Positions 16,223 to 23,102 of a stretch of 40,375 nucleotides of DNA are shown piece after piece. Under the pieces are notes generated by a model. That model searched no databases. It saw nothing but the letters and a program-made list of their open reading frames with translations, and was not told the DNA's origin. Source of the stretch: Myxococcales bacterium (GTDB taxonomy: Bacteria; Myxococcota; B64-G9); NCBI GenBank assembly GCA_012798435.1, contig JAAZNF010000020.1, positions 1 through 40,375 on the forward strand, in the 5' to 3' direction. The first letter of the stretch is position 1, and each line of letters begins with the position of its first letter. Both the position numbers and the translations under genes were made by a program.

Positions 16223-17116
16223 GTGGGATTCGAGGTGGTGGGTGTCGGTCATTGTGCTGCAGATTACCTCGGAGTCGTGGAGAGCTACCCGCAGCTCGAT
16301 ACCAAGACGGAGCTTTCCCAGTTCAGCATGCAGGGCGGCGGGCCGGTGGCCACCGCACTGGTGACGCTTTCCGCGCTGGGAGTGGAAACCAGCTTCATCG
16401 GCAAGATCTCCGACGACGAGTTCGGTCGCTTCATCCACCAGGGTCTACGGGAGGCCGGGGTGGACACGCGGGGGTTGGTGATCGAGCCCGGCTACATTTC
16501 GCCGTTCAGCTTCATCGCGGTGGAGTCCGGTAGCGGCAAGCGCACGGTGTTCTGGACCCGCGGCGATCTGCCGCCGCTGCGTCCAGACGAGGTGCGCCTG
16601 GACGTGTTGGAGACGGCCCGGGTGCTCCACGTCGACGGCCTGGCCATCGAGGCCCAACTCCACGCCGCTCGCCACGCCCGGAGCCGTGGCATCTCGGTGG
16701 TCTTCGACGCCGGTAGCCCTCGCGAGGGGATGGACGATCTGCTCAAACTGTGCGACGTGCTGGTGGCCTCGGAGCGTTTCGCGGCCGAGTACGGCGGCGG
16801 AGCGCTAGGCGAAAGCCTGAAGGCCCTGCGCGCACGCGGCCCGAAGACCGTGGTGATCACCATCGGCGCCGACGGCTCGGTCGGCATGGAGGGTGAGGAG
16901 ACCTATGTAGTCCCGGCGCATGCCGTGGAGGCGGTCGACACCACCGGCGCGGGAGATGTGTACCATGGGGCCTTCATCTTCGGCATGCTGCGCGGCATGA
17001 AGTTCCGCGAGCGTATGCACTTCGCCAACGTGGCGGCGGCGCTCAAGTGCCGTTCCCTGGGCGGGCGGGCCGGGATCCCCAGCCTGGAGGAGATCGACCG
17101 CGAGCTGGGCGAATGA
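16223..17116 (+). CDS. PfkB-family carbohydrate kinase
   Basis: 297 aa from GTG 16223, chosen for the GGAGGAGGAG just upstream; the frame is open much further left but that part is antisense to the glycosyltransferase. The PfkB pattern is complete: start VVGVGHCAADYLGVV, the sugar-binding GGGPVATALVTLSALG (38-53), and signature 2 DTTGAGDVYHGAF (239-251) with catalytic Asp245. The order and length fit ribokinase-like sugar kinases; the substrate cannot be inferred, and a sulfofructose or fructose-type sugar is as likely as ribose. It stands alone between a glycosyltransferase (divergent) and HU. A short T run follows its stop. Confidence 0.92.
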   Translation: MGFEVVGVGHCAADYLGVVESYPQLDTKTELSQFSMQGGGPVATALVTLSALGVETSFIGKISDDEFGRFIHQGLREAGVDTRGLVIEPGYISPFSFIAVESGSGKRTVFWTRGDLPPLRPDEVRLDVLETARVLHVDGLAIEAQLHAARHARSRGISVVFDAGSPREGMDDLLKLCDVLVASERFAAEYGGGALGESLKALRARGPKTVVITIGADGSVGMEGEETYVVPAHAVEAVDTTGAGDVYHGAFIFGMLRGMKFRERMHFANVAAALKCRSLGGRAGIPSLEEIDRELGE

Positions 17117-17190
17117 CTTTTTTTCGATCCGACGCTCGCGCAACCCGAGGTGGCGCAAGGACGGGAGAGGGCCGACCTCTTTCGGAGCCA

Positions 17191-17215
17191 GGCCCCATGC
17201 GGGCCCGGGCGTTTT
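17191..17215 (+). terminator. Weak terminator candidate between sugar kinase and HU genes
   Basis: GGCCC (17191-17195) can pair with GGGCC (17201-17205) over a CATGC-type loop, followed six bases later by TTTT (17212-17215). The stem is short and the T tract late, so this is a weak call. It lies just upstream of the HU promoter. Confidence 0.25.
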
Positions 17216-17220
17216 CTCTC

Positions 17221-17250
17221 TTGACAACTCGATGAGCGGCTGCGTACACT
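17221..17250 (+). promoter_or_regulatory. Promoter of the HU gene
   Basis: Perfect TTGACA (17221-17226), 18 bases, TACACT (17245-17250). It lies 67 bases before the HU start codon at 17318, in keeping with strong expression of a nucleoid protein. Confidence 0.7.
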
Positions 17251-17317
17251 GCCGCCGTTTCCAATCGCGGAAACGGCCGCCAATGCGGTGCGGCAGCGTA
17301 TTCACACGGGAGGATCC

Positions 17318-17596
17318 ATGACCAAAGCGCAGTTGATCGAGGCGGTGTTGAATTCCAAGAACATGCCCAGGATCACCAAGAAGGCCACGGGGGAGATCGT
17401 GGACGCGGTGTTCAATAACCTGGCCAAGGCCATTCGCAAGGACCGCCGCTTCGTGGTCCCGGGCTTTGGCACTTTCTCGATCCGCAAGCGCAAGGCCCGC
17501 ACTGGCCGCAACCCTCGTACCATGAGCGAGATCAAGATCCCGGCCAGCAAGACGGTACACTTCAAGCCGGCTCCGGATTTCAAGCAGAGCCTGTAG
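17318..17596 (+). CDS. HU-type nucleoid DNA-binding protein
   Basis: 92 aa from ATG 17318 (MTKAQLIEAV), with GGGAGG upstream. The HU/IHF fold is clear: dimerisation helices (ITKKATGEIVDAVFNNLAKAI), the FVVPGFGTFSIRKRKARTGRNPRT segment (GFGTF plus the DNA-binding arm with the RNP turn) and the closing FKPAPDFKQSL. It bends and compacts DNA. Length and motifs fit HU rather than IHF. Its own promoter and a hairpin after the stop suggest a single-gene transcript with possible read-through into the PEGA gene. Confidence 0.95.
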   Translation: MTKAQLIEAVLNSKNMPRITKKATGEIVDAVFNNLAKAIRKDRRFVVPGFGTFSIRKRKARTGRNPRTMSEIKIPASKTVHFKPAPDFKQSL

Positions 17597-17615
17597 CAAG
17601 GCTTCGCCGTCCGGC

Positions 17616-17631
17616 CCGGCGCTATCGCCGG
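17616..17631 (+). terminator. GC-rich hairpin after HU
   Basis: CCGGCG (17616-17621) and CGCCGG (17626-17631) pair fully around a CTAT loop. No T tract follows, so it may attenuate or protect the HU mRNA rather than end transcription. Confidence 0.35.
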
Positions 17632-17695
17632 AGTCCTGATGGGGACGGAACACAACCAACGCGCGGAGAGAGCTCATCGGGCGGAGTCGGCCCGG

Positions 17696-18829
17696 ATGGT
17701 GGGGCGGGAGGATCTACCCCTGAAGGTGGTATGGTCCCTGTTTCTGACCGCTCTTGTGTCGGGCGCGTGCTCCGGCGGCGGCGCGAACCTGCCCCCCGCG
17801 AGGGAATTGCAACAGCCGGTCCGCTCGCTGGCAGTCTTGCTGTGGCCCACTCTGGAGCTCCGGCCCGATCGGCTGGACGACCTGCTCCTCGGCCTGGGCG
17901 AGGCTTTTCGAAAGCAATACGGGTTCTTTCCGCTGACAGGGCTTTCCTTGAGCCGGGCGGTGTGGCGCGAACTGGACGCCGCCCCCACCGATTGTCGGCG
18001 CCAGTTTGATCGGGCCCTGGCCGAGGGGCGAAGCGCGCTGCAGGCTCTTCAGCTCACGCGGGCGAAACAGAGCCTGGAGCAGGCCGCGCAACACCTGCCC
18101 TGGTGCGCGGATGTCCTGCCGGCGGGATCCGCCATCGAACTGTTTGTCCGCCGGGGGATGCTTTCGTTGTCACAGGCCCAGCCGGGGCCGGCCGAGGCCG
18201 AGTTCCGCAAAGCCGTATCCCTGGACCCGGACGTCTTGGGGCAACGGTTTGCCCTCACCGCCGACGCAGTGGCCGTATTCGAGCGCGCACGGCGGCAGCT
18301 CCTCTCGGGTAAGCCGACCTCGACGGTGGTGTTCTCCTGGCCCGAGGGCGCGGCAGTCGAGGTCGACGGTCGGCCGGCGGGGCCGGCCCCGTGCACCCTG
18401 GCGCTGTTCCCCGGGATCCACACCGTGCGTGTGAGTCTGCCCGGGCATTCCTCCTGGACGCGGATCCTGCCGGACGATCTGCCCCCGGCGGAGCTCCGCG
18501 CCTGGTTGTTTCCGCTGCCCGCGTTCGGCCCCCCTCGCGCCTTGCTGGAGTACTCGCTTGCGGACGACGCCCTTCCGGCGAAAGCCCAGCAGCAGCTCGC
18601 CTCGCTGGCCCGCGAGTGGAGCGTGGACGGGGTGTTGCTCGTCGGACTGGGCCGAGGAGAGGGCGGGCTGGAGCTCCAGGTTCGCCTGAGCGTCCCCGGG
18701 CAGAACTACCTCGGAGAGTTGCGCGTGTTCCGGGTCAAGGATCCCCCCACTCCGAAGGAGCTGGGGATCGTGGTCCGGGCCCTGCGTGAGTTCAAACCAT
18801 CCGCCGCGGCGGGTCCGCCTCGAAAATGA
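17696..18829 (+). CDS. PEGA-domain protein, probably exported
   Basis: About 377 aa from ATG 17696; the start is uncertain (an in-frame ATG at 17639 and a GTG near the hydrophobic stretch are alternatives). A hydrophobic segment ending LVSGACSGGG may be a lipoprotein signal, though Ser at -3 is atypical. The middle holds TPR-like helices (about 110-210: ALAEGRSALQALQLTRAKQSLEQAAQ, AEAEFRKAVSLDPD). A PEGA domain follows at about 225-275 (WPEGAAVEVDGRPAGPAPCTLALFPGIHTVRV). The last 120 residues are unassigned. PEGA plus TPR lipoproteins are common in myxobacteria, and are thought to bind envelope components. It converges on ispH with a 16-base gap. Confidence 0.8.
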   Translation: MVGREDLPLKVVWSLFLTALVSGACSGGGANLPPARELQQPVRSLAVLLWPTLELRPDRLDDLLLGLGEAFRKQYGFFPLTGLSLSRAVWRELDAAPTDCRRQFDRALAEGRSALQALQLTRAKQSLEQAAQHLPWCADVLPAGSAIELFVRRGMLSLSQAQPGPAEAEFRKAVSLDPDVLGQRFALTADAVAVFERARRQLLSGKPTSTVVFSWPEGAAVEVDGRPAGPAPCTLALFPGIHTVRVSLPGHSSWTRILPDDLPPAELRAWLFPLPAFGPPRALLEYSLADDALPAKAQQQLASLAREWSVDGVLLVGLGRGEGGLELQVRLSVPGQNYLGELRVFRVKDPPTPKELGIVVRALREFKPSAAAGPPRK

Positions 18830-18845
18830 GACCGGGGGCGGGGCC

Positions 18846-19679
18846 CTAGGGCCCGAGTTCCGCCAGGCGCTGTTCGACCTCTTGGATGACCCAGTCTGGC
18901 GTGGACGCTCCGGAGATCAAGCCGACGCTCTCGACTCCAGAAAGGACGGAGGGGGCGAGTTCCATCGCCTGTTCGATCTGCTGGGTACGCGGCTGAAGGC
19001 GGCGGCAGATCTGGGTCAAGCGGCTGGTGTTGGCGCTCTCGCGCCCGCCGATCACCAGGACCAGGTCCACTTCGCCGGCCAGGCGGGACGCCTCCTCCTG
19101 GCGCCGGGCCGCATCCTGACAGATGGTGTCGCGGATGTCGGCGTCCGGGAAGCGGCGGCGCACCGTCGCCGCCAGCGCGGCGAAGGCTCGCCGCTCCTGC
19201 GTGGTCTGGGCCACCAGGCCGAGCGGGTGGGACGGGCGCAACGCCGCGAGGTCGTCCGGGCCCCGGATCACTTCGAGGCCGGCGGCGGCGAAACTCAGGA
19301 TGGCCTGGACCTCGGGGTGGCGGCGATCCCCGTGCAGGAGCACCTGGCGGCCCTCGTTCTGCAAGGAGAGCACGATCTCCTTGCAGCGCGTGACATGGGG
19401 GCAAGTGGCGTCCACCAGGGTGACGTTCAGCGCCCGGGCCCGGGCGATGTCCTCGGCTGTGGCGCCGTGCGAGCGGATGATCACGGTTTCATTGGCGCAG
19501 GACTCGATGGAATCCGCCACCCGGATGCCCAGGCTTTCCAGACGGGCGACCTCCTGGCGATTGTGGATGAGCGGCCCCAACGATCGAATGGGGCCACGCT
19601 CCGCCCGGCGCACCGCGAGGTCGATGGCGCGGCGCACGCCATAACAGAAGCCGATGCCGCGGGCCCGCACGATACGCAT
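18846..19679 (-). CDS. ispH: 4-hydroxy-3-methylbut-2-enyl diphosphate reductase
   Basis: Last enzyme of the MEP pathway, reducing HMBPP to IPP and DMAPP with a [4Fe-4S] cluster. 277 aa from ATG 19679 with GAGGAGG upstream; the long open frame above it is not coding. The three cluster cysteines are Cys12 (GFCYGV), Cys93 (ATCPHV) and Cys187 (TICQDA). The substrate histidines are in PLIHN, IRSHGA and RRHPEV, with the Glu of HPEV kept. The phosphate-binding segment reads GGRESANTSRL where GGKNSSNT is usual; the Ser and Asn that bind substrate are kept but Asn and Ser around them are Glu and Ala. yraN lies 20 bases upstream. Confidence 0.96.
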   Translation of the reverse strand: MRIVRARGIGFCYGVRRAIDLAVRRAERGPIRSLGPLIHNRQEVARLESLGIRVADSIESCANETVIIRSHGATAEDIARARALNVTLVDATCPHVTRCKEIVLSLQNEGRQVLLHGDRRHPEVQAILSFAAAGLEVIRGPDDLAALRPSHPLGLVAQTTQERRAFAALAATVRRRFPDADIRDTICQDAARRQEEASRLAGEVDLVLVIGGRESANTSRLTQICRRLQPRTQQIEQAMELAPSVLSGVESVGLISGASTPDWVIQEVEQRLAELGP

Positions 19680-19699
19680 CCACGCCTCCTCGATCCTGG

Positions 19700-20068
19700 T
19701 CAGCGTCCCGCCTCGAAGGCGTTGCGGATGAGCTCGATGGGGCCACGCTCGCCAAGCACCGCCACCACGTCGAAACGGATCATGGTGTCGCGCACCGTAT
19801 GCTTCTGGCAGTAGAGCATGGCCACCCGTACCACCTGCCGCTGCTTGCGGCGATTGACCGTGGCCGCGGGGTGGACCGCGCTGGCATCGCGCCGCGAACG
19901 GACCTCGACGAACACCAGCGTGTCCCCGTCCATGGCCACGATGTCCACCTCGCCCAGACGGGTGCGCAGGTTCCGCTCCAGGATACGATACCCTTGCTCG
20001 GTCAGGAAGGCGGCGGCCCTTTCCTCCGCCTCGTGGCCGAAGAGGTGCCGGGGATCGGAATCGCTCAT
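19700..20068 (-). CDS. YraN/UPF0102 family protein
   Basis: 122 aa. The family signature is readable: HLFGHEAEERAAAFLTEQGYRILERNLRT, GEVDIVAMDGDTLVFVEVRSR and the following AAATVNRRKQRQVVRVA. It has the PD-(D/E)xK nuclease-like core (E-D-VFVEVR), but its cellular role is unproven. Its start overlaps the stop of the zinc-ribbon membrane protein by four bases (20065-20068), so translation is probably coupled. ispH follows 20 bases later. Confidence 0.92.
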   Translation of the reverse strand: MSDSDPRHLFGHEAEERAAAFLTEQGYRILERNLRTRLGEVDIVAMDGDTLVFVEVRSRRDASAVHPAATVNRRKQRQVVRVAMLYCQKHTVRDTMIRFDVVAVLGERGPIELIRNAFEAGR

Positions 20069-21579
20069 TTCTCAGGCCCTTTTCCCAGCGGGGTGCGGTC
20101 GAAGGGACAGAAACGCGCCCCGGCAGGAAGCGTCCGGCCGCAGCTTGGACACGTCGGGCCGGCCGGCGGTGGCTCTGTAACCGCAGGGGCGGGAGCGCGA
20201 TCGAAGGGACAGAAGCGAGCCCCGGCAGGGAGCGCGCGCCCACACTCGGTGCAGAACGTCCGACCCGTGCCCGCATCCGGCGCTCTCGCGGCCGCGCGGG
20301 GGAGGGCCTGGACGGTGGGCAGCGATTCGAGGGGGACCTCTTGCGGCGGCGACGGGACGGTCGCGGGCAGGGCCGGACGGCTCTTCTTGCGCCGGCGAAG
20401 GCCGACGAACAAGGCGGTGCACAACAAGAGAGCGATGGCGCCTGCAACCGCGAACCAGGCCCAGCGAGGTTCGTCACCCGAGTCTTGGACGGGGGCGGGG
20501 GAAGGCGCGGCCTCGCGCTGGGCGGTGAGGGGCGCCATGGGTGGAGGCGAAGGCGGCGGCACTTGATCCGCCGCTGGAGCTTCGGCGAGCGGCTCCGATC
20601 CGTCGGAAGCTTCCGAGGGCGTGCTCGGTGGCATCTCTAGCGGGTGGGGCCGGGGCGTGCTGGGCTCCAGGCGACGCAGGATGACGAGCTGTAACGTGAC
20701 CCGTTGGCCCTGGGAGTGGATCTCGATCCGGCGCGTGCCGCCCGGGGCGCGCTCGGTCACGCGCAGGCATCCGTCCGGGGTCCAGACCACGCCGGGCAAC
20801 GGCTCGGCGGGGGTCGGTTCCGGGCGCACCGGGAGCGGACACCCGGCGTCGTCACGCCCTTCCAGCCGGGGGCAGAACACCTCCCCCACCAGCACCTGGG
20901 CCCGGTCGGGATTCACGCGCAGCGTACGCATCGGGCCCGGGGCCCGGCAGGGGTCTTGCGAGTCCGGCGGCGCGCCCGCGTCGGTGGCAGCGGCCTCGTG
21001 CGCCTCTGCTTTCGCGGGGACGGCCGGGCCGGCGTCGGTGGGCGCGGGGGGAGGTTCGGCGCCAGCCTCGCCGGCCGGGGCAGAGATGCGCCGGTAGCGG
21101 CGTTGCACCCGCCGGGTGTGCACGCACAGGGCGCCCGCGCTGGCGCGCGAATAACGGGTCGTCTCGCGGTACTCGATCACCTCCGGCGAGATCACCCGGA
21201 ACGAGTACAACCCGCTCTCGTAATCGAGGGCGTCGTCGGCGGTGGAGCAGTTCTTGAGGTACAGGCCCTCCTTGAGGGTCATTTCGCGAGGACGGATCCC
21301 GGGGTGGGAGGATTGGCAGTCGCTGGTGGAGAAGCTCTCTTGCGGCGACGAGAAACGCAGCTCCACCCCCCGGTCCTCCACGGTGAAGGTGCGCCCGCGG
21401 TCGCGTCGGCCCGGGCTCTGCGGGGCCTCTCCGCAACGGGTGTCCCACTGCTCCACCGAGCGGATGTCCTCCTCGAACTCCTCGCGCCATTGCCCCGTGA
21501 GGTTCTCCCGGGCCGGGGCCGGGCCGTCGCCAAGAAGCAGCACGACAAAGAACAGCCAGCGCATTTCGCGCCACGTCAT
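20065..21579 (-). CDS. Membrane protein with extracytoplasmic domain and twin C-terminal zinc ribbons
   Basis: 504 aa, no known family recognised. The N-terminal hydrophobic segment (7-18) resembles a signal peptide, followed by a charged domain with several cysteines (to about 230), a Pro/Ala-rich linker, and one membrane helix at about 373-394 (WAWFAVAGAIALLLCTALF) with Arg/Lys right after it. That would place the N-terminal part outside and the tail in the cytoplasm. The tail carries two near-identical zinc-ribbon halves, CTECGRALPAGARFCPFDR (about 443-461) and CPSCGRTLPAGARFCPFDR (about 477-495), each with CxxC and a third Cys. It lies six bases after ftsY and overlaps yraN. Function unknown. 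Confidence 0.82.
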   Translation of the reverse strand: MTWREMRWLFFVVLLLGDGPAPARENLTGQWREEFEEDIRSVEQWDTRCGEAPQSPGRRDRGRTFTVEDRGVELRFSSPQESFSTSDCQSSHPGIRPREMTLKEGLYLKNCSTADDALDYESGLYSFRVISPEVIEYRETTRYSRASAGALCVHTRRVQRRYRRISAPAGEAGAEPPPAPTDAGPAVPAKAEAHEAAATDAGAPPDSQDPCRAPGPMRTLRVNPDRAQVLVGEVFCPRLEGRDDAGCPLPVRPEPTPAEPLPGVVWTPDGCLRVTERAPGGTRRIEIHSQGQRVTLQLVILRRLEPSTPRPHPLEMPPSTPSEASDGSEPLAEAPAADQVPPPSPPPMAPLTAQREAAPSPAPVQDSGDEPRWAWFAVAGAIALLLCTALFVGLRRRKKSRPALPATVPSPPQEVPLESLPTVQALPRAAARAPDAGTGRTFCTECGRALPAGARFCPFDRAPAPAVTEPPPAGPTCPSCGRTLPAGARFCPFDRTPLGKGPEK

Positions 21580-21585
21580 GGGGCC

Positions 21586-23043
21586 TCAGGAGAAAAGCGC
21601 CTTGACGAAGGGCTCGGGCTCGAAGGGCCGCAGATCCTCCACCTGCTCGCCGATGCCGATGTAGCGGACCGGGATGCCGAAGGTGTCGCAGATGCCGATG
21701 ATCACGCCGCCCTTGGCCGTGCCGTCGAGCTTGGTGAGCGCGATGCCGGTCACGTTCAGCGAGGAGTGGAACTCCTTGGCCTGGTTGATGGCGTTCTGGC
21801 CGGTGGTGGCGTCCAGCACCAGCAGCACCTCGTGGGGCGCCCCCTCCATGGCCTTGCCGCAAACCCGGTGGACCTTGCGCAGCTCCTCGACCAGGTTCAC
21901 CCGGGTGTGCAGGCGCCCGGCGGTGTCGGCGATGACCACGTCCGCCTGTTGCGAGCGCGCCGCCGAGATGGCGTCGAACACCACCGAGGCCGGGTCGGCG
22001 CCCTCCTGGCCGCGGATCACCTGGGAGCCGGCGCGCTGACCCCAGATGGTGAGCTGTTCGGCCGCGGCCGCCCGGAAGGTGTCGCCGGCCGCCAAAATCA
22101 CCTTGCGCCCGGCGCGGGTGTGCTGCAAGGCCAGCTTGCCAATGGTGGTGGTCTTTCCGGTGCCGTTCACCCCCACGACCAGGATCACGTGCGGTCGGTG
22201 GACGCCGATCTCGGGCACGCGCGATGGCACGGCCAGGATCTGGCGGATGCGCTCCTGCAGGGCGGCGAACAGCCGGGCGCTGTCGGCGAGTTCCTTTCGC
22301 GAGAGCTCCTCCTGCACGAAGTCGATGAGCTTCTGGCTGGTACGCACCCCGATGTCCGCGGTGAACAGGATCTCCTCCACCTGCTCCATGTCGGCTGCGC
22401 TCAGCTCCTTGCGGCCGAACAGGCGGCCCAGGCGCGAGAAGACCCCCTCGCGGGTCTTCTGGAGCCCATCCTCGAGCGAGCGCGGCTTGTCGGCCGGTAC
22501 CACCACGGGACGGGGCGGTGCCGGGGACAACGCAGGAAGCGCCGGGGTGGGCACGGGTGCAGGGTCGCTGCTCGCCTCCGGCGCGCTCGCCGGCGGAGGC
22601 ACCGGGGCGGGCGCGGCGGCTGGCTCGAGCCCCGCCGGTGGGGCAGGGGGGGGCGGCGCCTCGGCCAGGGCGTCCAGCAAGACGTTGCGCGCCGGCGCGC
22701 TACGGGCCTCCAGGCGCTCCCGGGACTTCTGCAAGAGCTCGTCCTGCAACGCGGGAAGCTCTTCGGCCGGAGCGGACGCCTCCTCGTCCTCCTCCTCGTC
22801 CTCGGTGCGGCGGCGGGCCTCCGCCCACAGCCGCAGGTTCTCCGCGGCCTCGCGCTCGTCCTCGGTGAGATCCCCCAGCCGGCCGCGCACGTTGCCGAGG
22901 CGGCGCCGCACCACCGCCACCAAAAGCCACACGAAGAACGCCACCACGGCGCAGAACACCAGGATGGCCCACACGTCCCCGGACGAGGTGGCCGCCGGCT
23001 CCTCCGGAACGCTGGCGGCGGCGGCTGGCAGAAGGTGTCTCAT
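21586..23043 (-). CDS. ftsY: Signal recognition particle receptor FtsY
   Basis: 485 aa. SRP receptor GTPase that docks ribosome-nascent chain-SRP complexes at the inner membrane. An N-terminal membrane helix (about 23-45) is followed by an acidic then Pro/Ala-rich A region to about 190, then the NG core: G1 GVNGTGKT (291-298), the insertion with DTFRAAAAEQL, ADTAGRLH, the TKLDGTAKGG motif and IGIGEQVEDLRPF at the end. True transmembrane N-termini occur in several deltaproteobacterial FtsY proteins. The smc gene lies 59 bases upstream (a common smc-ftsY linkage); a separate promoter lies between them and no Shine-Dalgarno is seen. Confidence 0.97.
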   Translation of the reverse strand: MRHLLPAAAASVPEEPAATSSGDVWAILVFCAVVAFFVWLLVAVVRRRLGNVRGRLGDLTEDEREAAENLRLWAEARRRTEDEEEDEEASAPAEELPALQDELLQKSRERLEARSAPARNVLLDALAEAPPPPAPPAGLEPAAAPAPVPPPASAPEASSDPAPVPTPALPALSPAPPRPVVVPADKPRSLEDGLQKTREGVFSRLGRLFGRKELSAADMEQVEEILFTADIGVRTSQKLIDFVQEELSRKELADSARLFAALQERIRQILAVPSRVPEIGVHRPHVILVVGVNGTGKTTTIGKLALQHTRAGRKVILAAGDTFRAAAAEQLTIWGQRAGSQVIRGQEGADPASVVFDAISAARSQQADVVIADTAGRLHTRVNLVEELRKVHRVCGKAMEGAPHEVLLVLDATTGQNAINQAKEFHSSLNVTGIALTKLDGTAKGGVIIGICDTFGIPVRYIGIGEQVEDLRPFEPEPFVKALFS

Positions 23044-23049
23044 GCGGTC

Positions 23050-23078
23050 TTGCTACCCCGAAATCCGACGCGCATCAA
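23050..23078 (-). promoter_or_regulatory. Candidate promoter of ftsY, next to the start codon
   Basis: Minus strand: TTGATG (23078-23073), 17 bases, TAGCAA (23055-23050), then six bases to ATG 23043. The spacer contains CGGATTTCG, also present in the htrA promoter palindrome and the sctV inverted repeat. The mRNA would be nearly leaderless. Confidence 0.45.
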
Positions 23079-23102
23079 GGGGGAAGTGCCCTGCCCGGGG
23101 GG

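Noticed and set aside
17114-17124. T run right after the sugar kinase stop as terminator
   Set aside because: Seven T's follow the stop, but the only upstream stem (CCCAGC/GCTGGG) has a 20-base loop and lies eight bases away, so a real intrinsic terminator is doubtful.
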